DNA of 64,000 bases from Lutraria lutraria (GCA_964023205.1 OZ026836.1:751501-815500), one strand, 5' to 3'. Positions 47,051 to 59,867 are shown, counted from the first letter of the stretch. The notes: generated by a model from the letters alone, not told the origin. Numbers and translations are program-made.

Positions 47051-47962
47051 TTATTTAATGTCTTATTGCACTGGATCTTATGTTGATTTGAAGGCCTTAT
47101 TTATGCCATTTTGAGGTCCGGTATTTAGCCCTTTTTCTCAAGTAAAAATTATATATTTTTTCTCCACTGAGAGAAAAATTTCCCCATTTTAAAAAAAAAT
47201 CATTCGAGATACTGCCTAAAGAAAGTTGTTAGTCTTTAAACATTCCCCAATTTGGTGTTTCACAATTCAGATTTCCCCTATAAAAGGGATCTGATACCTG
47301 TTTCCCAAAACAATAAGAAAGGGCTGACTTGTTTACATCTTTATTGATACATTAAGTGTTGTTTTAAAACCTCATGATTTGGTGTCTATTGTCTGTATTT
47401 ATATTTATGTCCATAAATGTCACTGTGGCATTTTACAGTTTTGTCTTACTCTACTATTCAGTCTCATATAAATCATTTTTAAGTTACAACAATCAATTTT
47501 CCACGCTGACATGGATATTGTGTTGAATTTTGAGGTGAAGTCAGCAATTCTTGATTGTGTGTGTTGGTGATATGTTTAAACAGGGCATTCAAAGGTCAGA
47601 GGTAATTTTGAGTGAAAAATGTGTACAACTTAACATTGTAAATGTCAAAATCTTGGCCTGTAAAACCAACATTGAAGGTGTCACCTGTTTTGGTACAATA
47701 TTTCTTTAAGAATACAAATTATGTATCAGGATGAAGCTTAATTTGTTACTATCACTGCCAGCATCACAAAATTGAGTGAATTTTTTGTGTGTAAATTTGG
47801 GAGCTGACTGATGTGAAATTTCTCATCTCAGTTTAATCTGTTAATAGAAACAAGTATGAACATTAGCATATAAATGTTAATATAAACACATTGGTAGCAG
47901 AAAAAAGTAATTTTCTACCAGACCCAAATATGTGTGTTTGTATTTTGTTAAATTTCCTATGT

Positions 47963-48116
47963 TTGGAAACTGAAGAATAGTTCAGGAAACTGAACAGGAA
48001 CCAGATTAACAATTGCACGGCATATATAGAAAAACATAGTGCTTTGGTCCTCATCAAGATTCATGCACCGAGTGAGTGATGGCTATGGAAATCATGAGTA
48101 CTTTCTGTACTTTGAT
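47963..48116 (-). repeat. Dispersed repeat family A, copy 5 (rearranged)
   Basis: Core words 'aggaaccagattaacaattg', 'acatagtgctttggtcctca' and 'gcaccgagtgagtgatggct' are present. The ends are not in the usual order: 'tcatgagtactttctgtact' is attached at the side opposite to that in other copies. Confidence 0.65.
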
Positions 48117-48119
48117 TAT

Positions 48120-48757
48120 CTTAGTCTTAAGTCACTGTTTGTCTGATGTTGAGATTCTAAGCCGACTTCACCATTTTTGTCACTAAACAAGTTATCTGCC
48201 ATCATTTCTATATGTATCCTCACCATCTTTCATTTCTATATATCTTGTGCATCTTTAATTATTTGTTGCCTAGCAACAGATACAGCATTTTCTGTTTAGC
48301 GGTTAAATCGCCAACAGGCCACTTTCTGACATGCTAGGTATCTTTTACATCAGATGATTTCAATTGAATTAAGTGAAGCTTTTAATCTCCATTAACTTTG
48401 CTTGATAATTGATTCTGTTGTGACTAATGATAAATCACACAGCATCAGTGAAGTATATACCTACATCAGACTCTGGACTTCATCTGTAATGTATGTTCAT
48501 TAGTTCACTGTAAACCTGACACCTATTTCTTCTTCTTCTAATTTACAATTTTCTACATTGATGGATGAAGTTGAGATCATTGCTTTGGTTGTGATTGTTA
48601 GTCATAGGAAGTTCTGTGGTGTAACACGAAATAAGAAAATTTCATGAATTTTAGTGTGAAATTGTGAATTATTGGTACGTTTTATATGTTTAGTTAGATG
48701 GTATGATTTCTTTATTTCTTTGGGATTAATGCTATTTTCAGTTATATCGTGGCAGGC
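48120..48757. other. Nothing recognised
   Basis: No gene or repeat family supported. Confidence 0.3.
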
Positions 48758-48758
48758 A

Positions 48759-48975
48759 GCTATCCTAACCAGCTTCCCTAGACTTCATTTAGGCCTTAAC
48801 CAGTACTAACCACATCTGTAAGCTACACCACATAATTCAGAGGTAGTGGACAATTTAACATAGGATGTAATATCCTCACTCAAATTTGTCACTGACAGTG
48901 CGACCCTCACCCAGGGTTCGAACTCACAACTTCTTGATCTGTACACCAATGCTCTAACCACTGAGCTAACCGGGC
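48759..48975 (-). mobile_element. tRNA-derived SINE
   Basis: On the minus strand the head reads GCCCGGTTAGCTCAGTGG, TTAGAGCATTGG and then GAGTTCGAACCCTGGG: clear RNA polymerase III A and B boxes of tRNA type. A body of about 140 bp follows. AGGCA occurs at both borders (48754-48758, 48976-48980) and may be a short target duplication. It is not a functional tRNA gene: the acceptor stem does not close after the B box and the sequence continues as a SINE body. Confidence 0.85.
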
Positions 48976-49660
48976 AGGCAATATATATGATATGAAGTAC
49001 CTGTGAACAGTATTGTAGTACAATGTATTAAAAAATGATTCAACCTGCCACATTATCATGTAAAAAGTTCCAGTAAATCAATGACTAGAAATCTGTCTAT
49101 TTTATAAAACAGATAATTTGACTTATGACTCTTATATTGGTGAACAAAACCCAACTTTTTCTATTAACATTTATTAAAGTGCTCCAAGTCAAGATGTAAA
49201 ACTCTCATTAAATTTACATTAAAATTTCTCAAGTCAAACTTTCAACTTCTATTAGTTGTTATTTAAAGTAGTTTATTGCTGATTTTCACTTAAAGTTTAA
49301 TTTACATTTTCAATTAAAACATTGAAATCTATTAGCAGTATTAACGATTTCTCTAAGTTCTAATCAATGCTGGACACATGGTGTGTATGCTGTATGATAA
49401 GGGTAGGTTTGCTATAGGAAGTTTACACAACTAATAGTCTGTCTCTATATGTTTGTATATGGATATTATCAGAATCCTTTATGTTGCTATTGTTTACATT
49501 GCGATCTTCGCATCTCAGTTCTTCAATATTTCACTCAGTGTCTGAAATAAATAAATTGTCTGTTTAATATCCATCACTTTATGGCATAAAACCTCATGAT
49601 GATAAACAAATTGCTACATAGACACTTTTTAATGAATGTTATAATATTTGTTATCATGAT

Positions 49661-49838
49661 TTTTAGCTTGGATGTTTTTGAAGAAAAAGTCTGAGCTGTT
49701 GTTATCACTGCGTCATTTGCCTCGACGTCTGTGCCAAAACTTAAATGTAGCAACATGAAACTTCAACGGTGGATCGGTGGATAGATCTCACTGAGGTGGT
49801 GAACAGACAAGCTTGGCACTGCTTATGGCTCTCTTGTT
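49661..49838 (+). repeat. Dispersed repeat family L, copy 2
   Basis: Same ordered words as at 46855-47050, with 'gaaacttcaacggtggatcg' and 'gtggatagatctcactgagg'. Confidence 0.7.
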
Positions 49839-49839
49839 A

Positions 49840-52800
49840 TCATGAATGTTATTATGAATGTTAATATGAATGTTACTTACACCATCATGTATTATGAAGT
49901 CGTTTTGCTAGTAGCTGTTATATAATGTTGTGCCTTAAATTGTTATATTGTTCACAATCTGACTCAATGTTAAGTTTCGACATTCCAGGTGTTACATTAA
50001 CCATTCATGATACTATTTCCTACAGCTGTTGATTCTACATTCATGTATGGATTGACAATATCACATTAAGTTGTTTTTAAGAAAAAAAATAAAGTAGGGT
50101 AGGATAATTCATTGTCTACTTTAATACAAGTGAACCTGAGGTCTGCATCCAAACACAACTGATTATTGTACTAATAATATATCTGTGTGATGTTTCTAAT
50201 GTGAAAAAGCTATTTTCTAAGTCTATAATTTCTGCTTTGTAGAGATAATTATAGTGTTGATGGTCTATGAAATGGGTGATATTTCAACATGTCGTATTGA
50301 TTTTACTACCATTATTATGCATTGATTTTGCCTTTCCCGAGGGATGGTAAGATATTTTCAATATTGCAGACATTAATACAAAACCGACTATGAAATAACC
50401 GATTAATGTATCAAATCAATCAAGCATTTATTTCTGATGGTTTTAATGGCAATATATTGCTCCAGGTAATACATTTGGATTCATGACTGACTGACCCATC
50501 TTCAATTGTCATTCTTTGTTAAATTTATGAAAATTTTACCTGTAGGGGTGGTTGTAAAATATAGACAAATTCATATGTTGTGTATTTCTTGTTTTGTATT
50601 AAATTTATGTTAAAATCCCCTATAAACATTGTAATAGTCTAGTTTTTATTACCATCTTAATACATTTCAAGTTGTAAGTTGATATAAAACCGTACACTTG
50701 ATTGGCGATCCAATGCTTTGTCCCCCATTTTAAGATAATGGATGTAGTCCGATGTAGATTAGTCAACCGCACACCTGAGACAAACTCCATTGATTGTTAG
50801 GGATTTCAGAAAGACAGAGTGTATTAATGCAAAACTGAGTGATGTAAACAATGATGTCGTCTGCTATGTCCTGATGTCGTCTGCTATGTCCTAAGTGGGG
50901 TATTTAAGAGGATAGAAAGAGTGTAAGAAGGAAGAAATAAGATTAACTGAAGGATTAAATTAAAGCTATGAGAAGATGCTATTAACGACACAGATTATAT
51001 CACCTGTAAGTTAACTTCTTGTCTCAATTCATTTATTTAACCAGTTAATACCATAGGCTCAGGTGACAGATTTAGTGGATTACTTTAAGCTTGCATTTTT
51101 TTGATTTTTTAAACAAAATTGTATGTTTCTGTTACATTTAAAGGAAGGCTAACAGAAGGTGTAGTTATTTAAAGAATGTAAACATACTGGGAGTCTGAAC
51201 CATGAAATAATTCAATTGATGTATACATCCATCTGTTATGTATGTTTTCTATGAGGTTTTGCTAGGTGATCAATAAACGGAAATTGTGTTAAATGAGTGT
51301 ATACTAGGTGAACATTTTATACTTTATACATGTTCCTATATACATGTACTTTATATTTATACCATTTCTATCCCAACAACATCAATATGAATATTACATC
51401 TATTTCAAATTTTAAAGGCTTTGAAAAAATATGAGGCTTTATTTTCTATCATGATTAACAGTTATTTTTGGTTGATATTTTACCTTTAAAAATTAAATTG
51501 TAAGGGATGGGGGTCTGTGTAACTTCCCACCACTACAACAGAAGGGAAAAATCTGTCATGCTTCATTTCCTTTATGTTACACAGACTGTGGTCTAAGTAA
51601 TTTAATTATACCTCAGAGTAGTTTTAACCATGACTTGAGAGTAATTTTGATTTTAGATTAATCCTATTGATTTTATGGGGGTTTTATTGATTTTTTAGTC
51701 CTTAGGCAGAGCTCAGCTTCCTGTCTTTGTAACCCTGCTTCAACACATTTAGATTTCTATTCTTGGTTTAATGATGGGGCCACAAACTTCATAGAATTTG
51801 GTGACAACATCTGTCGAATACATGTACACATGAACACATCATGTACACTGGCAGTATTCAATGTATTAAAGCTAATAAGTTTCAACTGAGCAATGTCTCC
51901 TTGTTTTATGCATTGTCACATTTCAACCAATTTTAATTGACTCAGTAAAGTCATGTCACGTCATGTGAAGTGATGAAGGTTAAGTTAGTTGCTTAAAGTT
52001 TCCATGAATATATTACCAAGCTCTGTTCTTAAGTCCTTCATGTATATAAGGCAAGTTGAAGAGGCTGTAAATTTATTCGTGTTTATAATCGAAACATTGT
52101 AAATCTCCTAGATAAGGCACACAATGTTAACCTTTGCCTTGATTTAACACAATTTGTGTCCAGCATGCTGTATAAACTGATTGAATTGAAAGAATGTTGT
52201 AAAGATACCACTGTGGTTCTTTAATGTCAGTTTTATAACTTTAACAATTAAACCAATGTTGGACAATGCTCTCAATACCTTATCAATGTTATCCTACTCT
52301 TCAGAAATAATTAAATCTATTTATAAAAAAAATCACTTTCAGAGTGATTCCAACTTTACCATTTTGAGCCACTTGTTTTATTACTTTATAAATAAACGAA
52401 CTTCTGAAGACTCAGTTTTTCACTCTGTGCATAAAGTCTGTATAAAAGTTATTTGTTGCTATAGATGATTTAAGTATGGTGTCTTGTTTTGTTTCAATAA
52501 AATGAAAAGTTGTAACATTTATAGCATTTTCAACTTAGAATGTTTTAAAGAATAAAATTCTTTACATGAGTATAATTCATCACATTCACTTTGCAGACAT
52601 AAATCATGCATAAATTGTCATAATTTAATGTTAGTTACACATAATGGTATATGTCTTTATAAAACTAATGTTGTCAAGTTAAGACAAGGGGAATACATCT
52701 CTCCTGTAAAACAATTACCTGTGTATTGTGTCATTTCTTTGTTTTAAATGTTAAATGTCACAATAAACAAATATGGACCTTTAATATCAATGTAATTTTG

Positions 52801-54121
52801 ATAATTCTATTGTAAGTTAATCATCTGTGTTATGGAGATAAACAATATTAAGATAATCCTTCCATTATGGATGATATAGTACTTGATTAATTAATTACCT
52901 GAATCTATATCTTGATTGATTATTATAATCTTCATAAAATAAATAGGATTTTTATTTGATATCTGTGATTAAAACACATGATAGTTAAAAGGTATTATAT
53001 AATATTTATGTCTAGCAGACCGTTACAGAGCGTGATATATTACATTCATATCAATAACTTCATGCAATTTCACACAGGACGCATTTCTGGAAATTTTCAT
53101 TTCTTGTAAGAATGTGAAGTTTCCTCCTAGACAGTTCCAGACAGTTCCATGTGTGTCACTTGATAAAACTGCGGGCAATGGGGTCCTGAGGGCAAAGCTT
53201 CTGAAATATCAGTATTTAAAGACTTTTCATTGAGATTCCTTGAAGCTTATGTGAATCATTTATAAATCAAAAATACCAATTTTGGCGGATTATTAAAAGT
53301 GTTTGTCCTATATACTTGCATGAGAGTGTGATTCAGACAGAATATGCTTGTGAAACGTGTGCAATGAGTGTGACATCATTGGAATTGATGTAAAAGATGC
53401 TAGGTGTGACTGTAACTCTTCCTGAAATTGGGCTTTATGGGTACCTTCTGAGTTCTCCATATAATTTGAAAAATGAATATATTGTGTGAGGTCAATTTTC
53501 AGTTCCATGGAACATATTGAAAGCATTAACACTACATAGAGGATAAGATAAACAAATAGGAACTATTCTGACCATTCAGTGTTATGACCAGTTTGCTGTC
53601 CACTGTCCATTATAAGATATTAGTATCAATGTCATTGTCATTAGAAAACCTTTGAGATAAGAGTCCATATTGTGTCCTAGGCAGTGACAATAATTGTTTG
53701 TCATCTTTTATCAATTCTATATGAAATCATGACACCTCGTATCCATTCTGTAAAAGTCCAAACTTTAGAATATTATGATGGTAATTATGTACAGTAAAAC
53801 TTCTGTTATCTCAGGGAGTCATCCTGACACAATTCTGAACATTAACCAGATGCTCATAATAATATTAAACAAAGTATTTGTTGGTTGAAAAAAGATGACT
53901 GTGAGGTAATTTACAAAGATTGTACACAATTCTTACATAATGTAGTCTGTGAAGTCTGAGGGTGAAAAACAACATATTGAAAATTAAAATACCAAACTTA
54001 TAGGTTGCGCAACTCTTAACGACATGTGGAGAACACATGCAGCTCTCATCAGCATGTAAATATCATTGTATTAGGTTAAATCAATACATGACACATGGAT
54101 AATCAGTGTAATTAACACTGA
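49840..54121. other. Long stretch without a recognised gene
   Basis: No coding exon is supported. A direct duplication 'gatgtcgtctgctatgtcct' occurs at about 50852 and 50872. A TATTTAAG box (50899) followed by a purine-rich tract and donor 'cacct|gtaagt' (about 51005) could be a non-coding first exon, at low confidence. A half MITE end (TACAGTAAAACTTCTGTTAT) is at about 53792. Confidence 0.3.
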
Positions 54122-54297
54122 ATCAAAGTACTGAAAGTACTCATGGAAACTGAACTTACATAGACTTGCACTGTAACCTGGTACAAGGAACTAGTTTAAC
54201 GATTACATGATGGATGCAGACTAACATAGTACTTAGAGTACTTAGATCCGCACAAAAATTAATGTGCGCTCAGCGAGTGACGGCTATGGAAAACTAA
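54122..54297 (-). repeat. Dispersed repeat family A, copy 6
   Basis: 'atcaaagtactgaaagtact', 'catggaaactgaacttacat', 'agacttgcactgtaacctgg', 'ccgcacaaaaattaatgtgc', 'gctcagcgagtgacggctat' and 'ggaaaact'. This is the most complete uninterrupted copy here. Confidence 0.8.
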
Positions 54298-55768
54298 GTC
54301 AAGGAATCATCTTTTTTGCTCAAGGTTACAGAGATCATTTTGGTAATAGGCACATTAAAGAACGACAATGTTGAGACTTTCAGTCAGGTGCTCAGGTGAT
54401 ATTGATGCTGGTAACAACAAAGTTTTAGTGTTATCAACAATGTTTCTGTTTTCTACATTAATTGGTTTGAACTTTAAGGCTGATTTGATTTATATGTTGT
54501 ATACAGTTAATTGATTATTTTACAATCTAGTATTAAATTACATGACAGTTTTATGGGTAATCATTGTTCTGCTGTGTTTATTGATACATTTCACAATTTG
54601 AACTCAAAGAGAAGTAGAGTCAAACATTTCATTTTTTGCACTAAATGGCATTTTTTGAAACCACCTTTAACTCCTAACACATAATTATTGTGTTTTATTT
54701 TTTATGTTCAATGAAGAAAGTTTTTGTGATTTGAATGACTGATTGAAGTAAACTACATCTTTCTAAATAATCAGGATTAAATGTTTAATCAATCTTAATG
54801 AATGTTTTATATAAGTTCAAACAGAAGTGACTTTCTCTCAGGTTTATTGCTATTAATACCAGAGTTATGGCCCCTGATTGGTGAACCTTTACACATCACT
54901 TTTTGATTATCGATAGCTACATATAAATTCCTTGATAGCATCAAATTGTTAAGTTTGATTTTCTGTAGTAACAAAAGAGTGATAATTTCAGTTTAACTGA
55001 TATATCTAACTATTTGTAGTTATCATGAAAGGTTCTCATCTTGTTACAAACTTTCTCAGCTGGCCCACATGATTTTATGACCTGCCTCACATTATTTTCA
55101 ATTTGTTAATCATCATTTGACTAATCCAATTTAAACGACATTGATCAATGCAATGATTTAATTACCCCAAATATCAATACTTTGCATAGTATCATCTGCT
55201 TTATTTGTCAAATTTATAATTAATTTTACTGAATGTCGAGCCTGATTCTGAATAAATTAGTGAAAATGGTTGAATTTTGTCTTGTAGTCGTGTCGTATAT
55301 GGTTGATCATTTATATGGACAATATGAACATTTAAAGTAAATCTGGAATCATCAATACTCATCACTGGTACGTGTATTTCATGCTTTTAAATATCAAGAA
55401 GCTGAATTGCAATGTAAAAGTGAGTTTACCAGAATAAAAAAATGTCAACAAAACAACATTAACCTAGCTTAATTCATTTAAATCATTGTGAGTGCTACAT
55501 AATAGGTTATTATTAGAAAGTGAAAAAATCATTTATGATTCATGGGCCACTGACTTTTAGTCATTAATGTCAACTTTTTATCAATTTTTGAGATTTTTGA
55601 AATATGTTTGTAGAAATGTAATGATACATAAAATTGTTATTATGTTGTTAATGTATGAACTGATGACTCTATTAAACAAGGCTGGGAATGTCAGCTCAGG
55701 TGTGACAGGATTGTTAATTAGAAAGGTAGTAAGTTAATGTTACACCTTCTGTGTCACTTAGGTTCTAA
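54298..55768. other. Nothing recognised
   Basis: AT-rich, no supported gene or repeat family apart from a single 'gagttatggcccctgattgg' fragment near 54864. Confidence 0.3.
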
Positions 55769-56006
55769 GACCATTCTTAAAAAAATGTTTGGTTGAGGTA
55801 ACCCTACTCAGAGAATTTTCTGGGTAAGTAGGTAGGAAATATATTTTTATTTATTTTTTATATTGCATCCAAGATACCAGTTACATGTCAGGATGCTGTT
55901 TTTTTTTATTGAAACAAAAATCCTAAGAGGCCAAAAAAAGTTCAGTATGGGCCTTTTTGGTGAGTATGTAACATTATTGCAAACAAACTATTTTTGAAGG
56001 ATGGCC
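55769..56006. mobile_element. MITE family J, copy 2, with probable target duplication
   Basis: The left end GACCATTCTTAAAAAAATG and the inverted right end GGCCATCCTTCAAAAATAG form a long imperfect terminal inverted repeat of about 45 bp. The flanks are near-identical 11-mers, ttaggttctaa (55758-55768) and ttaggctctaa (56007-56017). The interior has 'tgggtaagtaggtaggaaat' and 'gggcctttttggtgagtatg'. Confidence 0.75.
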
Positions 56007-56153
56007 TTAGGCTCTAATTGTGTCCTGTAAATATACTAGAATCCTAGAAGATAATAATTTTACATGATCAACTTTATATACTTCATGGTCAGTTTTTGTT
56101 TTGACATAGAGGTCACTGAATTATACAAATGTAAGAGAGTATGTTGATATTAA

Positions 56154-56669
56154 AGGGGCATGCCCTGGAACTGAAGTGTCTCAATAACAATCAAATTGGT
56201 ATCATTATAATGCATAAATCAATTAATGAAAGCCCTGTAAAATATTTGCAAATCATCCCACTAGTTTACTCAAAATACACATTTCAAGATTTACAAAACC
56301 TGTGGATTTCGACCTTAGTAATTATTCGTCATTTTCACAACTCGACCCTTTCGGTATCTGTCAAAACCGAAAATATCGCAGAAAAAATGTCAACAAACTG
56401 AAATGGTAAGTATTTCTCATGTTATTTTCACTTGAAAGGCAGCGCACATGCTCAGTTAAACTCTCAGACGTATCGGAAATATCGTTGTCGTCAATAAAAG
56501 GCTGTAAGCCTTTTATTCAAACTGACATACAAATACCGATGCGCGCGTTATAGGGTCATTTTTGAGTGGACATTCTTCTTTGACTTTTTGGTAATAATTG
56601 GTTTTACAAGTGACAAACACATTTTTGGTGTACGAAAAAAAAGACACAGCAGTTCCGGGGCATGCCCCT
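56154..56669. mobile_element. TTAA-flanked element, 516 bp
   Basis: TTAA at 56150-56153 and 56670-56673. Terminal inverted repeats AGGGGCATGCCCTGGAACTG and AGGGGCATGCCCCGGAACTG (right end inverted) match at 19 of 20 bases. TTAA duplication is used by piggyBac and Kolobok elements. The termini start AGGG rather than CCC, which fits piggyBac poorly. An 86-codon frame reaching inside (56141-56401) has no transposase features. An internal 'aaaaggctgtaagcctttta' hairpin is at about 56496-56516. Confidence 0.88.
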
Positions 56670-57099
56670 TTAAATAAACTAAATTAAATTAAAACTGGTC
56701 ATGTTGATGATTAATATCAGTGATAGTGTGTTTTGTATAAACCTTACATTATTGTCCTTGTTTATGTTAAAAATCACTTTTTAAACTATAACAATATAAT
56801 AAGGAAGACAATTCTATTTCATATCATTTATTATATGTTACACTCTTTACTCTCCATGTGTACCTGGCTGACTGTTATCTGTGGGAAAATAATTCACTGT
56901 AAATCTAGTTTTATTATAAAGTAGTCTAAAAGACTTGGTTATGATACTTTGTTCTGTATCAATAAACACATGAAATGGCAACTTATAAATAACAAAAATG
57001 TTAAATCTTGATATGTGAATGTATGGGTTTAACACAGTTTTTTAAGTTTTATTCAGTTTAATACTGAGCTTACAGTTCTAATTAACTTATCCTTCCACT

Positions 57100-57244
57100 A
57101 GGAATCAGTAACTTCTTCACATGTGGAGAAAAATCGACACAGTTGTCTAATTTTCAAGGAAGGGTATGACCTGACACAACCAGGAATCCAACCGGATAGC
57201 CAGGTTACAAATCCAGTGCATGAACCACTGGACCATGGCTGCAG
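57100..57244 (-). mobile_element. tRNA-derived SINE (degraded, short)
   Basis: The minus strand reads GCCATGGTCCAGTGGTTCAT, then GGTTGGATTCCTGG: A- and B-box-like motifs about 35 bases apart. The body is short and diverged. It differs in sequence from the SINE at 48759-48975, so it belongs to another family. Confidence 0.65.
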
Positions 57245-57466
57245 CTTCTTTATATCATAATGTATGTTTTAATACATTTGAATAAAGCAGTCATTTGTTT
57301 TACATATTAACCTTGTTTTATTAAATTTGGCCAATTTTTAATTTACAAAGTAAGGTGATTTCAGACCCTCACATGGTAAATTACTAGTGATGTTCAATGT
57401 TCATGGTTTCCTGTTTATGTATAATTTTTTAGGGTTGAAATATTATTTAATATTCCAAAATTAAGG

Positions 57467-57720
57467 ACAGTGTACTGGTATAATGTACCTGACAGAGTAT
57501 CTGGCGTGCCTTACAGCTAGTGTACTGGTATAATGTGCCTGAGTATCTGGCATACCTTACAGCTAGTGTGCTGGTATAATGTGCCTGATGGAGTATCTGG
57601 CGTGCCTTACAGCTGGTGTACTGGTATAATGTGCCTGACAGAGTATCTGGCTTACCTTACAGCTAGTGTACTGGTATAATGTGCCTGACAGAGTATCTGG
57701 CGTGCCTTACAGCTAGTGTA
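57467..57720. repeat. Tandem repeat, 50-bp unit, 5 copies
   Basis: 'tgtactggtataatgtgcct', 'gacagagtatctggcgtgcc', 'ttacagctag' is repeated. Unit starts are 57471, 57521, 57567, 57617, 57667 (one unit lacks 4 bases). Confidence 0.93.
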
Positions 57721-57756
57721 CAGTTCTGCCCAAGTCTGTACTGTCAGATGGTACAA

Positions 57757-57910
57757 TCATGGAAAATGAACTTAAATAGATTTGCACAGCGACATGGAAC
57801 GGGAACTACAATATGGCAGATGTAGAAAACATAGTACTTTTGTCCACATAAAAATTCATGTGCTCTGAGAAAGCGACGGTTATAGAAAACTGAACTGCCT
57901 CACGGTTTCC
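57757..57910 (-). repeat. Dispersed repeat family A, copy 7
   Basis: 'tcatggaaaatgaac', 'tttgcacagcgacatggaac', 'gggaactac', 'cataaaaattcatgtgctct', 'aaactgaactgcctcacggt' and 'ttcc' match the family order. Confidence 0.7.
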
Positions 57911-58307
57911 AAAAAGAAGAGGATTTACATCATACTGATTATTTTATGGATATATCATTGATTGATTACTGGTAATGAGAATTGTTGTAGCGCTATTTTA
58001 TTTGTGGTTGAAGCATTCATTCATAAAATTTACCATTAAACCTTGAAGATAACAATTTATTGAGGAAATGAATGTTTATGATTACTGACAATAAAAGTAC
58101 TTGTAACATCAGCAAGAACACAATGTTTTTTAACAAAAGCTGTCCTGCAATATAAATACAAATTCCTGCAATTTTATAGACAGAAAATATAAGTTCCTAC
58201 AAATTGTTATAATTTAATGCTCATACTTGTATTAGTGCTAGAGGATCTGTTGAAGACCTTGAAGGAAGTACTCTACATTGTCAGAAAACAACAGAAACAC
58301 TGGCTAT

Positions 58308-58513
58308 GACCATCCTTTATATATAATGTTTGTTTGCTGTGACCCTACCCAGAGAAGTTTTACTGGGTAGGTAGGTAGGAAATATTGTTTTTATATTGAA
58401 CCCAAAATACTTTTTTTAAAATCAATTTACCCAAGGGGTAAAAAATGGTCTGGTAGAGACCTTTTTGGTGAGTAGATAGCATTACTGCAAACAAAATGTT
58501 TTTAAGGGTGGCC
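58308..58513. mobile_element. MITE family J, copy 3
   Basis: The left end GACCATCCTTTATATATAAT and inverted right end GGCCACCCTTAAAAACATTT form an imperfect long inverted repeat. Interior 'ctgggtaggtaggtaggaaa' and 'tttttggtgagtagatagca'. Confidence 0.75.
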
Positions 58514-59203
58514 TAATAAGGATAATTAATAAATACTTTATTTATAGAAGCAAAACAGTTAGGCATAGGCCTATTTTCCTGTGAGTCTCATAATAATATG
58601 ATGTTCAACAACAATACATTTCTTATTTATAACTAACTAGAAAATTATTCATTTCATGAATTGTAATTGTCCTATATAGAAACAAATATAATTAATGTAA
58701 TTTTCTTCGTTAATTTAGGTGATGTTTTAACCTGACAGTAATCATGGTGACCTAATTTAAATGAATTCAGACATTCTTGTAAAAAAGCCTTAATTTAATG
58801 ATATTGTGTGTCATCAGGGCCCTCATTTCATGATTTCTGGAGCAGAAATTCAGCCCCATTCCTCTTCTCAATGAATGTACATTTAACCCCTATTTTCTGA
58901 AAGACAAAGTTGGTAATGGTCTAGGGGTCTGTATAATTATTAAAAAATATGTAATGTGAATTACTGCTATTACAGTTTACAGAAACCCTACATGTGTCTA
59001 CATGAACATACATTCCCAGCTCATGCTTGATTTATTGTAATGTGTCCTAATTGAATACCAGTTATAATAACATTCACCAAACCCATTTTTTTTTTTTTTT
59101 TTTTTGATGGATGTGAATTCATTTGAAGTAAAAACATAACCTTTTTACTGACATTTACTGTCTGTTTTTGATTCACCAGATATGGTTGTCCTTGTTTTAT
59201 ACA

Positions 59204-59305
59204 CAGTCAAACCTGTGAATAAAGGCCAACCTTGGGAAGGACAAAATGTGGCCTTTATTGACAGATGGCTTTATTCGGAGGTGGCTGCTGACACAAGTTT
59301 GACAG
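59204..59305. mobile_element. Short pogo-like MITE family C, copy 6
   Basis: CAGTCAAACCTGTGAATAAA, 'ggccaaccttgggaaggaca', 'aaatgtggcctttattgaca', 'tttattcggaggtggctgct' and 'caagtttgacag'. At 102 bp it is a shortened form of the family. Confidence 0.8.
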
Positions 59306-59685
59306 TACATATATATAATATTAATTGATCAGTGTTCACTTGCAATATGTTACATTGAATTCTGATAATTAGTTAATAATTCAAAATTAATTGCCTGATA
59401 AAAAAACACCAAATTCTATTTCTAAACAATTATAACTTCTTACTGAATACATACTAGTGTGTTTATAATAAACTTTATTTATATGAAGCCTTTAAGTTGA
59501 CATTGAATGTTAATAATGCTTCATCCTTGTCTTGAAATTATCCTACATTATAATTCAGCTGTTAGTTAAATCTTCTGTAAGAAAGGATGATGGATGAAAA
59601 TAAACTTGATGTACCTCATTTATCTTTGTTCTTTTAAATACTACTTAATCACTCTTCATAATCTTTAAAACAATAAGAAAAAATA
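59306..59685. other. Nothing recognised
   Basis: Short AT-rich spacer between two family-C elements. Confidence 0.3.
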
Positions 59686-59865
59686 CAATCAGAACCTGTG
59701 CTAGAAGCCACCTCCAAATAAAGTTCACCCTGTGAAAAGAGGTCATTCATTTGAAAGCCATCATTGATTATGTGGAGCAAAATGACCTCTGAATAAAGGT
59801 CACCTGTCAATAAAGGCCATAATTTTGTCTTTCCTAATGGTGGCCTTTATTCACAGGTTAGACTG
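59686..59865. mobile_element. Pogo-like MITE family C, copy 7 (180 bp, TA-flanked)
   Basis: TA at 59684-59685 and 59866-59867. CAATCAGAACCTGTGCTAG at the left, 'gccacctccaaataaag', 'aatgacctctgaataaaggt', 'ggtggcctttattcacaggt' and 'tagactg' at the right. Confidence 0.82.
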
Positions 59866-59867
59866 TA

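Noticed and set aside
48900..48975. tRNA gene on the minus strand
   Set aside because: A and B boxes are present but the acceptor stem does not close and the sequence continues as a SINE body.
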